Counted from the first letter of the stretch, positions 18,267 through 27,114 are shown. The stretch is 64,000 bases of DNA from Mycolicibacter senuensis (GCF_002101885.1 NZ_LQPS01000032.1:62001-126000); one strand, 5' to 3'. Notes: a model not told the origin generated them from the letters alone. A program made the numbers and translations.

Positions 18267-18300
18267 GAGGCGCCCGTCCCTGGGTTGGGGCGGGCGCCTC
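18267..18300 (+). terminator. Terminator hairpin after the RyR gene
   Basis: GAGGCGCCCG (18267-18276) pairs perfectly with CGGGCGCCTC (18291-18300), and the stem can be extended by four pairs including one G-T, leaving a six-base loop. It starts 31 bases after the stop codon and is followed by TGCTTCGCCTT. Confidence 0.8.
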
Positions 18301-18519
18301 TGCTTCGCCTTGGTCGCCGGTGTCGGTGAGCGTGTCGTTGGCGACGCGCGGTCTGACTGATATGCGCGGGTTGGTTACCGCAGGACGGTGGTTCGGCTGG
18401 AGTGGGTCCGCGTGTCTAGCATCGAGCGTCGCCTTGCAGGGTTGCTCATAGAGCGGTCGCGGGTCACTCCACGCGCTGCCACCGACGCCCGGGTCCTGGC
18501 GAAGCGGCTTTTATGCGCC
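18301..18519. other. Gene-free stretch, probably the downstream end of the first IS110 element
   Basis: No coding gene is supported between the RyR terminator and the transposase stop. The transposase frame has a short open continuation after its stop, which suggests this DNA belongs to the element. I could not find a boundary, because IS110 elements lack long terminal inverted repeats. Confidence 0.35.
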
Positions 18520-19620
18520 TCAGGTGCTGGTGTCGAGTACCGCCAGGGACCAGCACCATCCGGCGAGTTCACGGGCGATGGCGACGTCGGCGACGGTACT
18601 GCGTTTGCGGCGGTCGATGAATTGCACCCACCGCTGGTGCAGGCGACGGTTGCCGTCGTTGCCGCGAGCGCGCGCAGCTGCCGGTGCGAGGTCCCACCGT
18701 GCGCGCAGCACCTTTCCCACGGTGTATCTGGGGCGGTGGTGCCATGCTGCTTCGACGAGCAGGCGGCGGGCGTGTCCGTTACCGGTCCTGGTGATTGCCC
18801 CTTGACTCCGGGATCCGCCCGATGAGTGTTCACTGGGTACCAGCCCGACGAAGGATCCGATGGTATTGCCGGTGAACCGTGTCCAGTCGCCGATCTCCAC
18901 CGCGAGAGCGAATGCGGTCAGCGTGCCGATGCCGCGTAGGCAACCGAGGCGGCGCACGATCGCCGTGAACTCGCAATCCGCGGCGGTCTCCTCGATGGCG
19001 GTGTCGAGTCGGTCACGACGAGCTTTAACGGTCAGGACAGCGTCGTAGTCGGCGTCGAAAGTCAGCCGCGTGGCGGCGTCGCTGGGAAGCCGCCGCAGCG
19101 CGTCGTGCCGCAGCCAGATATCGTGCTTACCGGTCCACGCCTTGCCGTCGTAGTAGACGATGCCGTGGCGCAGAAGCAGTTTCGATAGCCGGTGACGGGC
19201 TCTCATTAGATCACCGCGGCAGTCCTCTCTGGCTCTGACCAGGTCCCGTGCGGCTTCCTGGGCGATCGTCGGGATCGCCACTGAGGTGATCTCATCGAGT
19301 CGCAACAACCGCGCGAGGTGGATCGCGTCCTTGGCATCGGTCTTGGCCCGGTCGCCGGCGGGGCGCTGCAGCTTGCTCGGCGCCGCCACCTCGCATCGCA
19401 CACCTGCTGCCTTCAGGTGCCGATACAACCCGAACCCCGTCGGCCCGGCCTCATAGGCCACCGCGACGGGTCCAGCTAGCCGGCCCAGCCAGCCACGGAC
19501 ATCCCCATAGTCGGGGGTCAGCGTCGCCTGGACCACCTGTCCTGTGACGCTATCGATCGCCGCTGCCGCGACCGATCGTGCGTGCACATCGAGCCCTACG
19601 CTCGTACGCTCTGTAAACAC
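18520..19620 (-). CDS. IS110-family transposase (DEDD), copy 1
   Basis: A transposase of 366 residues. The RuvC-like N-terminal part has the DEDD residues in SVGLDVHARS, AYEAGPTGFG and RAKTDAKDA. The C-terminal Tnp20 part has LRGIGTLTAFALAVEIGDW and GLVPSEHSSGGSRSQG, which holds the candidate Ser nucleophile. No stop or frameshift is seen, so the gene may be active. The GTG at 19620 follows GGGAGG by eight bases and sits at the base of a hairpin; an ATG at 19677 would start inside the hairpin loop and is rejected. Only limited identity is seen with copy 2, so these are two different IS110 lineages. Confidence 0.87.
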   Translation of the reverse strand: MFTERTSVGLDVHARSVAAAAIDSVTGQVVQATLTPDYGDVRGWLGRLAGPVAVAYEAGPTGFGLYRHLKAAGVRCEVAAPSKLQRPAGDRAKTDAKDAIHLARLLRLDEITSVAIPTIAQEAARDLVRAREDCRGDLMRARHRLSKLLLRHGIVYYDGKAWTGKHDIWLRHDALRRLPSDAATRLTFDADYDAVLTVKARRDRLDTAIEETAADCEFTAIVRRLGCLRGIGTLTAFALAVEIGDWTRFTGNTIGSFVGLVPSEHSSGGSRSQGAITRTGNGHARRLLVEAAWHHRPRYTVGKVLRARWDLAPAAARARGNDGNRRLHQRWVQFIDRRKRSTVADVAIARELAGWCWSLAVLDTST

Positions 19621-19701
19621 CGGGGCCTCCCACAAATGTTGGATAGGCCGGGCAGGGACTTCTGCTCGGTAACCCACGAGCTTTTGTGAGTGAGGCCCCG
19701 G
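19620..19701 (-). promoter_or_regulatory. Leader hairpin hiding the copy 1 transposase ribosome binding site
   Basis: On the minus strand CCGGGGCCTC (19701-19692) pairs with GAGGCCCCGG (19629-19620), and a second block of six pairs (CACAAA with TTTGTG) extends the stem across a small internal loop. The 3' arm contains the GGGAGG ribosome binding site and the first base of the GTG. The fold should limit translation, especially from transcripts entering from outside. Confidence 0.6.
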
Positions 19702-19925
19702 CCCGCAACCCCCGACGGAAGCCGGGCGTCACCTCATACCAACTTGTTCAATAGCGGTCAGGGGATCGGGGTCTGCAGCCCGGATCTTCGAGGTGCCGGT
19801 TCGGGATCGCTCGCTCTCATACCTGCCGCCCAGCCGGGTTGGCTCTTAGACGGCTTGCGTCCCGGGCCGGGGCCGCTGGCCGGGAGTGGCTGAAGAGAGG
19901 CCTGCAAAGCCGAAAGTTGGTGTGC
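19702..19925. other. Non-coding interval between two divergent IS110 transposases, candidate bridge RNA region
   Basis: About 220 bases with no plausible gene, lying upstream of both transposases. The DNA has several GC-rich self-complementary pieces (for example GGGATC/GATCTTC-flanked GGTCTGCAGCCC around 19763-19795 and CCGGGCCGGGGCCGCTGGCCGGG around 19861-19884). In IS110-group elements the bridge RNA comes from the non-coding left end, just before the transposase. Which part belongs to which copy cannot be told by eye. Confidence 0.35.
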
Positions 19926-19962
19926 CCTCCTTGCACTCACACCGTTGTCGAACGCAAGGAGG
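19926..19962 (+). promoter_or_regulatory. Leader hairpin hiding the copy 2 transposase ribosome binding site
   Basis: CCTCCTTGC (19926-19934) pairs perfectly with GCAAGGAGG (19954-19962) around a 19-base loop. The 3' arm is exactly the ribosome binding site AAGGAGG of the transposase that starts at 19974. The same design is seen in copy 1, although the sequences differ. Confidence 0.65.
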
Positions 19963-19973
19963 AATACTCACCC

Positions 19974-21086
19974 GTGCTGTCATCATCACCGACCGAGCGT
20001 GTCGTCATCGCCGTCGACCCGCACAAGGCATCCTGGACTGCCGCCGTCATCGATACCGCGCTTCAACCATTGGACGTGCTTCGGGTGGACGTCGGCGCCG
20101 ACGGTTACCGCCGGCTTCGGCGGTTCGCCCGGCAGTGGACCCAGCCGGTGTGGGCTATCGAAGGTGCAGCGGGCTTGGGCGCACCCTTGACCCGGCAGCT
20201 GGCCGACGACGGCGTCGAGGTCATCGACGTTCCCGCCAAATTGGCCGCCCGCGTGCGGCTGCTCTCCACCGGGCATGGCCGCAAGACCGATGAAGCCGAC
20301 GCCATCTCGGTCGGGATCGCCGCACTGACCTCCACCCGGCTCAACACCGCTACCGTCGACGCGAGCATCATCGCAATGCGTGCCCTGGTCGAACACCGTG
20401 ACGACCTGGTCAAGACCCGCACCCAGACCGTCAACCGGCTCCACGTACTGCTGACTCACCTCACCCCGGCCGGCGCCCCACGCGGGCTCACTGCCGAGCG
20501 CGCCGCCGACATCCTGCGCCAGATCCGACCCCGCGAACCCGCCACCAAAACCCTGCGCAGCCTGGCCGCTGACCTCGTCGCCGAGATCCGCGCGCTCGAC
20601 CGTCGCATCGCCAAGGCCGCCGCCGACATCGAGGCCGCAGTCGAGTCATCGGGAACCACCCTGACCGAACTCAGCGGCATCGGGACCCTCAACGCCGCCA
20701 AGATCGTGGCCCGCGTCGGCGCCATCAGCCGATTCCGCTCGGCCGACGCGTTCGCCACCTACACCGGCACTGCACCTATCGCAGCGTCCTCCGGCGATGT
20801 CACCCGCCACCGACTCTCCCGCGCCGGCGACCGACAACTGAACTGCTGCCTGCACACCATGGCCATCTCCCAAATCGCCCGAGACACCCCAGGACGCGAC
20901 TACTACCGAAGAAAACGCGCCGCAGGCAAAAGCCACCGAGAAGCGCTGCGCTGCCTCAAACGACGCCTCTCCGATGCTGTCTACCGACAACTGCTCCGAG
21001 ACGCCGCACGACATGAGGCAGGCCCGGGAGGACACTCGGGGGCGGCACTAACATCCAGCGCGGCCAGCTCAAACCCCGCACACTGA
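19974..21086 (+). CDS. IS110-family transposase (DEDD), copy 2
   Basis: A 370-residue transposase. DEDD residues lie in VIAVDPHKAS, WAIEGAAGLG and GRKTDEADA. A helical middle part follows (VEHRDDLVKTRTQTVNRLHVLL). The Tnp20 domain has TELSGIGTLNAAKIVARVG, TYTGTAPIAASSGD with the candidate Ser nucleophile, and LSRAGDRQLNCCLHTMA. The C-terminus is Ser/Ala-rich. The GTG at 19974 lies 11 bases after AAGGAGG; the frame is open upstream to 19839 but that part has no transposase similarity. The gene looks intact. Confidence 0.88.
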   Translation: MLSSSPTERVVIAVDPHKASWTAAVIDTALQPLDVLRVDVGADGYRRLRRFARQWTQPVWAIEGAAGLGAPLTRQLADDGVEVIDVPAKLAARVRLLSTGHGRKTDEADAISVGIAALTSTRLNTATVDASIIAMRALVEHRDDLVKTRTQTVNRLHVLLTHLTPAGAPRGLTAERAADILRQIRPREPATKTLRSLAADLVAEIRALDRRIAKAAADIEAAVESSGTTLTELSGIGTLNAAKIVARVGAISRFRSADAFATYTGTAPIAASSGDVTRHRLSRAGDRQLNCCLHTMAISQIARDTPGRDYYRRKRAAGKSHREALRCLKRRLSDAVYRQLLRDAARHEAGPGGHSGAALTSSAASSNPAH

Positions 21087-21220
21087 CGCTTCGGACAAGT
21101 CACTTCCCGGACCTACCAGCAGCCACATTACAGCCGGGCAGTTGACACAGAGAGGCGCCGTCTAGCGGTTGATCTCACCTGCCGGGTTTGTTGTGCCTCC
21201 CGCCTGGGTATGCCCCTGCG

Positions 21221-21856
21221 GTGCATACCAACACGGAACTGGTGCGACGGCTGCTGCGCCGGGCCGGAAAGACCTACGCTCAAGAGGCAGGCATCCGGTT
21301 GCGCAATCAACCGATGCCGCTGTTTCAGCTGCTGACCCTGTGCATGCTCGCCAGCAAGCCGATTGATGCCGCCATCGCGGCCCGAGCCGCGCGGGAGCTG
21401 TTCAAGAGCGGCCTGCGCACACCGCACAAGGTTCTCGAGGCCGATCGCCCCACCATGATCGATGCCATGGGCCGCGCCCACTACCGCCGCTACGACGAGA
21501 GTTCGGCGACTCGGTTGGTGGAACTCGCTGAAGCCGTGCAGGAGGACTACCGCGGCGACCTGCGGCTGCTGGCGGAGCGCAGCGGGCGCGATGTCGACGC
21601 GGCCGTCAAGTTGCTCAAGGAGTTCCAGGGAATCGGTGACACCGGCGCGAGCATCTTTCTGCGGGAGGTCCAAGACGTGTGGCCCTGGGCCCGGGCCAGC
21701 TTCGACGAGCGCGCGCTGGCCGCAGCGCGTGACCTCGGGTTGCCCGGCGAAGCAAGCGAACTCGGTGCGCTGTCCGGAGGCCGCAACGCCGAACTCGCGG
21801 CAGCGCTGGTGCGTTACTCCGCCGACGCCGATATCCGTGAGCGGCTGGTCGATTAG
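21221..21856 (+). CDS. Helix-hairpin-helix endonuclease-III-like protein
   Basis: A 211-residue helical protein of the HhH-GPD/endonuclease III type. The N-terminal part (PLFQLLTLCMLASKPIDAAIAARAARELF) is like the Nth helical bundle with an L-L-x-x-x-M-L-S-type core. The hairpin-helix-hairpin is LLKEFQGIGDTGASIFLREV. The catalytic Lys of bifunctional Nth glycosylases and the C-terminal Fe-S cysteines are absent, so DNA glycosylase activity is not assured. The GTG at 21221 gives exactly the length I remember for M. tuberculosis Rv1870c, and the neighbour is the Rv1869c-like reductase, as in that genome. Confidence 0.75.
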   Translation: MHTNTELVRRLLRRAGKTYAQEAGIRLRNQPMPLFQLLTLCMLASKPIDAAIAARAARELFKSGLRTPHKVLEADRPTMIDAMGRAHYRRYDESSATRLVELAEAVQEDYRGDLRLLAERSGRDVDAAVKLLKEFQGIGDTGASIFLREVQDVWPWARASFDERALAAARDLGLPGEASELGALSGGRNAELAAALVRYSADADIRERLVD

Positions 21857-21918
21857 CCCGCTGCCCGGCCGGATCGTCGGTAAGGTGGCCGGTGACGGCG
21901 CCTAGAGCGGAGGATCGC

Positions 21919-23151
21919 GTGTCGACATCAGCAACATTCGTGATCGTCGGCGCCGGCCTGGCCGGCGCCAAGGCCGTGGAAGCGCTGCGCGACAAGAACT
22001 TCGACGGAACACTCATTCTGCTCGGCGAGGAGCAGCAGCTGCCCTACGAACGGCCGCCGCTGTCCAAGGAATTCCTGGCCGGCAAGAAGACTCTCGGTGA
22101 CTTCACCGTGAACCCACGAGACTGGTACCGCGAGCACGACGTCGACTTTCGCGCCGGCGCCCGCGTCGTGGGGTTGGACCGGGCCGGTCACACCGTCGAG
22201 CTGGCCGACGGCACCGGCCTGAGCTACCAGAAACTGCTGCTGGCCACGGGTTCGCGCTCACGACGGGTACCGATCCCGGGCGCCGACGCTCGCGGCGTGC
22301 ACTATCTGCGCACGGTCGACGACGCCGCTGCACTGGATTCCGCACTGGCATCGGGCACCCCGCTGGCAGTGGTGGGCGCCGGCTGGATCGGCATGGAGGT
22401 GGCCGCCAGTGCACGCCAGCGCGGCGTCGACGTGACAGTGGTGGAGACCGCCACGCTGCCGCTGCTGGCCAGCCTGGGCGCCGAAAACGGCACCATCTTC
22501 GCCGACCTGCACCGCGACCACGGCGTCGACCTGCGCCTGGGTTCGGCCGTCGCCGAGATAACCACGGCCGACGGCGCCGCCACCGGCCTGCGATTGACCG
22601 ACGGTTCGCAGATCAGCACGGGCGCGGTACTGGTCGCCGTGGGCGCACAGCCCAACATCGAGCTGGCCGAGCAGGCCGGTCTTGCCACCGGCGACGGCGG
22701 TGTCCTGGTAGACGCCAGCCTGTGCAGCAGCGATCCCGACATCTACGCGGTCGGTGACATCGCGGCGGCACAGCACCCCTTGCTGGCAACCCGGATCCGC
22801 ACCGAACACTGGGCAAACGCTCTCAAGCAACCGGCGGTCGCGGCGGCGGGAATGCTCGGCGACCCGGGCGAATACACCGAGCTGCCTTACTTTTTCACCG
22901 ACCAATACGATCTCGGCATGGAGTACGTCGGGCACGCGCCCGGCTACTCCCGCGTGGTCTTCCGCGGCGACACCGGTGCGCGCGAGTTCACCAGCTTCTG
23001 GCTCGGCGAGGACAACCGGGTGCTGGCCGGGATGAACGTCAACATCTGGGAGGGCCTCGATGACATCAAGGCCCTGATCAGGTCGCAGGCACCCGTCGAC
23101 CCCGGCCGGCTGGCAGACCCGACGGCGCCGCTGAGCGAGCTGTCGCGCTGA
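21919..23151 (+). CDS. FAD-dependent ferredoxin reductase
   Basis: A 410-residue reductase of the putidaredoxin/rubredoxin reductase type, passing electrons from NAD(P)H to a ferredoxin. FAD site: FVIVGAGLAGAKAVEALR, and PYERPPLSKEFL. NAD(P)H site: LAVVGAGWIGMEVAASA. Second FAD motif: DIYAVGDIAAAQHP. The C-terminal domain ends with the WAGMNVNIW-like segment VLAGMNVNIWEG. The GTG at 21919 has GGAGG eight bases upstream; the remembered Rv1869c is 411 residues. Probably co-transcribed with the HhH gene 62 bases upstream. The partner ferredoxin is not in the window. Confidence 0.9.
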   Translation: MSTSATFVIVGAGLAGAKAVEALRDKNFDGTLILLGEEQQLPYERPPLSKEFLAGKKTLGDFTVNPRDWYREHDVDFRAGARVVGLDRAGHTVELADGTGLSYQKLLLATGSRSRRVPIPGADARGVHYLRTVDDAAALDSALASGTPLAVVGAGWIGMEVAASARQRGVDVTVVETATLPLLASLGAENGTIFADLHRDHGVDLRLGSAVAEITTADGAATGLRLTDGSQISTGAVLVAVGAQPNIELAEQAGLATGDGGVLVDASLCSSDPDIYAVGDIAAAQHPLLATRIRTEHWANALKQPAVAAAGMLGDPGEYTELPYFFTDQYDLGMEYVGHAPGYSRVVFRGDTGAREFTSFWLGEDNRVLAGMNVNIWEGLDDIKALIRSQAPVDPGRLADPTAPLSELSR

Positions 23152-23167
23152 GCCGCGGCGGGGTGGG

Positions 23168-24649
23168 CTACCGCAGCGCCGCGGTGCCGTCCTCGTGCAC
23201 GTCGACGAGTGCATCGGCGATGTCCTCGCGCACGCTCGCTTGAGCGACGTCCGCATCGCGGATCACCGCCATGGTCCGTGATCCGTCGGGGGTGCGGAGC
23301 GCCAGGAAGACATGCTGGGGGTTGCCGTCCCGGTCGAACGGCGTCGTCCACGATTCCACCGTGCCGGTCCCCCGCCAGTGCGTGACAACCGGTCGTGTCG
23401 GTTCGTCCTCCACCGCGGATTGCACGTCCTTCCAGCGGAATCCAGCTGGCGGCGGTTCGGTGCCGTATACCCCGAAGCTGTGCTTGGTCAGGTAGCCGCC
23501 GTTGGCGGTGATCAGTCCGCGCCGACCCGGGTTGGCGACCAGCAGTTCGGCCAGGGTGGCTATCGAATGCATTACGTAGTTGTTCCACGGCCCACCGGCG
23601 AAGGTCAGCCCGCCGGTCACGGTCAGTGGCCGGGCCGGGTCATCGGTGGGCAGCCCCAGCTCGGCCGCGGCCACCTGGACCGCCGACGGGAAGCACGAGT
23701 ACAGGTCGACGTAATCGACGTCGCCGATCTGATCGACACCGGCCAGTTCCAGTGCGCACGCCCCCGCGATCCGGATCGCCGGTGAGCGGTGCAGTTCGTC
23801 GCGGGCACCGAGGGCGTAGGTGTCGTGGGCATCGGCGCCGGCCTGCGGAAAGACCCAGCGCTCCGACGGGATCCGTAGCTCGGTGGCGCGCTGAACGGAG
23901 GTCAGTACCAGCGCCGCGGCCTGATCGACCATGTTGTTGGAGTTCATCAACTTGGTGTACGGCCAGCTGATCATCCGGTTCTTCGGCCCGGGCTGCCAGA
24001 TCTTTTCGGCCCCAACGGGTTCGCGGATCCAGGCATGCGGGTTATCCACAGCGACCGCGTTGAACCGCGCCCACAGCTCACCGATGCGCCGGCGATGGCC
24101 GTCGCCGGTCTCCCCGGCCGCGATGCGCAGGGCCTCCTCGAACAGCGGGTAGACGTAAGCCGGCCGGTCCAACCCGATGCGTTCCTCGGCCGCACCCGAC
24201 AACGGCACGTCCTCACCCTCGCATTCGGCAAGCGGCACGTCCGCTTCGTCCTGCCGGGTCCAGGCCAACCTGCCGCCGGCCGACCGCAGTCGGCTGCGGG
24301 TACGCCACATCTCGCCGCCGGCCAGCAGCACCACTCCGGCGCGGCCGTCTTGAATGTCCAGGCAGGCCCGATTCAGCAGTGACTGCGGCACATTGCCACC
24401 CATCGGGCTGTAGCGGGTGGCGGGCCGGTCGGCGCCGATCCGCTGCGCGAGCAGGGCACCCGGATCGCGGTAGCGCGCCGAGAGCAGGTTGACCACCCGG
24501 ATCGAGTCGACGGCGCGCAGCACCCGGTCGTCGGCGGCATGGCGTGCCGCAGCCGCCATCAGGTCGACGGGTTCGACGGGATCGTGCTCGTCGCGGTGGT
24601 TGATCTGGCCGTAGCCGATCAGCACCGGTGTCCGGGGGTCGACGGGCAT
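23168..24649 (-). CDS. Thiolase-like acetyl-CoA acetyltransferase
   Basis: A 493-residue member of the thiolase superfamily of the SCP2/lipid-transfer type. It starts with VDPRTPVLIGYGQINHRDE. The active-site Cys region is unusual compared with classical thiolases: DYVDLYSCFPSAVQVAA occupies the place of the C-terminal catalytic part, and GGLTFAGGPWNNYVMHS is the conserved Gly-rich loop. Family members degrade or build sterol or fatty acyl-CoA; the substrate is unknown. It lies 10 bases after the CoA-transferase gene, so both are surely one operon, matching remembered Rv1866-Rv1867 (494 residues). Confidence 0.85.
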   Translation of the reverse strand: MPVDPRTPVLIGYGQINHRDEHDPVEPVDLMAAAARHAADDRVLRAVDSIRVVNLLSARYRDPGALLAQRIGADRPATRYSPMGGNVPQSLLNRACLDIQDGRAGVVLLAGGEMWRTRSRLRSAGGRLAWTRQDEADVPLAECEGEDVPLSGAAEERIGLDRPAYVYPLFEEALRIAAGETGDGHRRRIGELWARFNAVAVDNPHAWIREPVGAEKIWQPGPKNRMISWPYTKLMNSNNMVDQAAALVLTSVQRATELRIPSERWVFPQAGADAHDTYALGARDELHRSPAIRIAGACALELAGVDQIGDVDYVDLYSCFPSAVQVAAAELGLPTDDPARPLTVTGGLTFAGGPWNNYVMHSIATLAELLVANPGRRGLITANGGYLTKHSFGVYGTEPPPAGFRWKDVQSAVEDEPTRPVVTHWRGTGTVESWTTPFDRDGNPQHVFLALRTPDGSRTMAVIRDADVAQASVREDIADALVDVHEDGTAALR

Positions 24650-24659
24650 GGGGATAAGA

Positions 24660-27056
24660 CTAATCGGAGGCGAACAGCACGCCGTCGGCGATCAACTGAT
24701 CGGTCTGGTCGTCATCGAGCCCGAGTACGGCACGGCAGATCGCCCGGGTGTGCTGACCCGGCAGCGGGGCCGGCCGCTGCGGCGCCGGCGGAATATTGCG
24801 GAACGGTGCCGGACCGGTTTCAGCCGGCAACGGGTGCTCGATGAGCGGATGGGCCATGTCGGCGAACACCGCGCGGTGGCTCAGCTGGGGATCCTCGGCG
24901 ATGTCAGGTGGCCGGTTCATCGGGCCGGCCGCTACCCCGGCCGCCTGCAGCAGCTCGCCGATATCGGCCGCAGTGCGCTCGCCGGTGTGCCGGCTCAGCT
25001 GCTCGGCGAGTTCGGCGCGGTGGGCGATGCGGCGTTCACCGGTGCCGAAGCGCGGGTCGGCGGCCAACGCCGCGTCCCCGAATGCCGCTGCCGTACGGCG
25101 CCAGTCGTCGTCGGCGCGGATCGAGACCACACACCATTCGTCGTCACCGGCACACGGGCAGACCAGGTCCAGTCCGGTGTCCGGCACTACCGATGGTCCC
25201 GCGGCGCGTGCAACGTAGCAGGTGTCGAGTTGATTGACTGCGGCCTCGGCCTGCGAGACATGGACGTGGGATCCGGCGCCTGTTCGCCGGCCGGCTATCA
25301 GCGCTGCCAGTGCCCCGATGGCGGTGACCCGCGCGACCACGTGGTCGGGGAAAACGGTGGTGGCGTCGTAGAACGGGTGGCGTCCGGTCGCTGCCGCACG
25401 CCGGCTGCCCTCCGGGCCCGGCGGGGCGGTCCACAATGCGGTGACCCCGGTGGTGGCACGCACCAGCGGGCCATAGCCCATCCGGTCACTCCACGGCCCG
25501 CTCTCCCCGAACGCGCTGCTCTCGGCCAGCACCAGCCGCGGGTTGATCCCCCGCAGCGTTTCGTAGCAGAACCCCAGGGCGGCAAGGGTGCCCGGTTTGA
25601 AATTGGCCAGTACTGCGTCAGCCGTGCCGACCAGCCGACCGAAGATCTCCTTGCCGGCCGGGCTGCGCAGATCCAGCCCGAATCCGAAGTTGTTGCGGTG
25701 CGTCCAGGCGAACGACTCGCTCATCGCCGATCCGGCACGGGTCTGCCGCAGCCCGTCCGGGTAGGCGGCGCTCTCCACCTTGATGATCTCGGCGCCCAGG
25801 TCGCCGAAGAGCCGGCTGGCCTCACCGCCGGCCACGATGACCCCCAAATCGACGATCCGCACCCCCTCGAACGGGCGTGCACCGACCGTGCCGCCGGCCG
25901 CCGGCACGTCCGGCCGGCTTCGCCACCCGGCGCCGGCATCACCGGGCGGCGGCGCCGGCGTGCGGAAACCGGCACGGTGCCCGTCGACCACGAAATAGCC
26001 GGTCGGTATCAGCGCCGAGAGACCCGGGGCCAGTTCGGTGCCGACCGCGGCGCGCGCCGCCGCGAAGTGTTCACCGGCCAGCACCCGCGCCGGTTCGCCC
26101 ACCGCGGCGATCGGCACTCCGCGAGCCTGCCCCGCCGCGACCAGATCGGCCATGTCCAGCTCGGCGAACAGCTCGCGCACCAGCACGCTGATCTGCGGCC
26201 AGGCCGCGAACCGCTCACCGATCACGTCGAATCTGGGGTCGGCGTAGGCGGCCGGCTCCCCCAGCCACGCCCGCAGCCCGCGCCACTGCCGCGGCGACAT
26301 CACGCACAGCCGCACGTAGCCGTCCCTGCACGGGTAGATCGGGTAGGCGTCCTGGTTGCGGGGCCGGCCACGCCAGCGGCTCGCCCCGCGACGGGCCGCG
26401 GCCACCTGCCCCTGGGAACCGAAGATCGGATCGAGCACCGTGACCACCGCATCGAAGCGGGAGAAGTCGATGTAATCGCCTACGCCGCAGCGCAACCGGT
26501 TGTAGTAGGCCACCAGCACCGCCCAGGCGGCCTGTACCGCCGCGGTCGCCGATGCGATCCCGTCCGGTGGCAGCACCGGGGTTCCGGTGGTCGGCCCCGA
26601 TCGCGACAGCGCACCCGCGAGGGCGTAGAGCACCGCGTCGGTGGCCTGCCAGTGCGAACGTGGTCCGCTCATGCCGAAGTCGGTGACCGACATCGTCACC
26701 AGGTGGCTGTAGCGGTCGGCCAGTTCAGCGCACGAGGTCGCGAACCGCGAGGCCCCCAGGTCCGCGGTGCGCCCGCGCGGGCCGCCGTCCACGACGATGT
26801 CGGCGGTGCGCGCCAGCTCGTCGAATCGGCGGCGGTCCCGTTCGTCGGCCGGATCCAGGGTGACGCTGCGCTTGTTGGCGTTGTGCAACGCGAAGGAGAT
26901 GCTCACGCCGCCCAGAAACGGGGCGACGGTGCGCGCCGGACTGCCAGCCGGCGGCTCCACCTTGAGCACGTCGGCTCCCAGGTCGGCGAGCAACCGGGTG
27001 ACCGCGTCGGCGTCACCACCGGCCAGATCCAGGACACGAACCGATTCCAGCAGCAC
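24660..27056 (-). CDS. Double-domain CaiB/BaiF CoA-transferase
   Basis: A fusion of two family III CoA-transferase domains of about 798 residues. The first domain starts with VRVLDLAGGDADAVTRLLADLG and includes VDGGPRGR. The second begins near residue 395 (FEGVRIVDLGVIVAGGEASRLF) and contains LDLRSPAGKEIFGRLV, ADAVLANFKPGTLAALG and the EAAVNQ segment. The second domain keeps more of the family motifs (the NxxFG-like NNFGFGLDL and GYGPLVRATTG) than the first. Function: transfer of CoA between organic acids, probably feeding the thiolase in the same operon. The GTG at 27056 is chosen because earlier in-frame codons run into the divergent phosphoketolase start. Confidence 0.85.
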   Translation of the reverse strand: MLLESVRVLDLAGGDADAVTRLLADLGADVLKVEPPAGSPARTVAPFLGGVSISFALHNANKRSVTLDPADERDRRRFDELARTADIVVDGGPRGRTADLGASRFATSCAELADRYSHLVTMSVTDFGMSGPRSHWQATDAVLYALAGALSRSGPTTGTPVLPPDGIASATAAVQAAWAVLVAYYNRLRCGVGDYIDFSRFDAVVTVLDPIFGSQGQVAAARRGASRWRGRPRNQDAYPIYPCRDGYVRLCVMSPRQWRGLRAWLGEPAAYADPRFDVIGERFAAWPQISVLVRELFAELDMADLVAAGQARGVPIAAVGEPARVLAGEHFAAARAAVGTELAPGLSALIPTGYFVVDGHRAGFRTPAPPPGDAGAGWRSRPDVPAAGGTVGARPFEGVRIVDLGVIVAGGEASRLFGDLGAEIIKVESAAYPDGLRQTRAGSAMSESFAWTHRNNFGFGLDLRSPAGKEIFGRLVGTADAVLANFKPGTLAALGFCYETLRGINPRLVLAESSAFGESGPWSDRMGYGPLVRATTGVTALWTAPPGPEGSRRAAATGRHPFYDATTVFPDHVVARVTAIGALAALIAGRRTGAGSHVHVSQAEAAVNQLDTCYVARAAGPSVVPDTGLDLVCPCAGDDEWCVVSIRADDDWRRTAAAFGDAALAADPRFGTGERRIAHRAELAEQLSRHTGERTAADIGELLQAAGVAAGPMNRPPDIAEDPQLSHRAVFADMAHPLIEHPLPAETGPAPFRNIPPAPQRPAPLPGQHTRAICRAVLGLDDDQTDQLIADGVLFASD

Positions 27057-27114
27057 GTGGTCAGGGTAATGAATGGTTGCCGGGGTTCCGCTTGGGCGCG
27101 GACAATCGCAGAGT

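Larger units (their letters stand above)
18520..19701 (-). mobile_element. IS110-family insertion sequence, copy 1
   Basis: The limits given cover the transposase and its leader hairpin only; true ends are not visible. IS110 elements carry one gene for a DEDD transposase with a C-terminal Tnp20 domain and make a structured bridge RNA from a non-coding end that chooses the target. This copy points away from copy 2, with the two non-coding leaders facing each other. Confidence 0.7.
19926..21086 (+). mobile_element. IS110-family insertion sequence, copy 2
   Basis: The limits cover leader hairpin and transposase; the true ends are not defined. The segment after the stop (21087-21160), with TTGACACAGAGAGGCGCCG, may contain the right end, since the chromosomal gene resumes at 21221. 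The element separates the TIR/RyR pair from the conserved HhH gene. Confidence 0.65.

Noticed and set aside
18520..21086. One composite transposon with two copies of the same IS
   Set aside because: The two transposases differ throughout in sequence and leader, so they are different IS110 lineages and not a duplicated pair.
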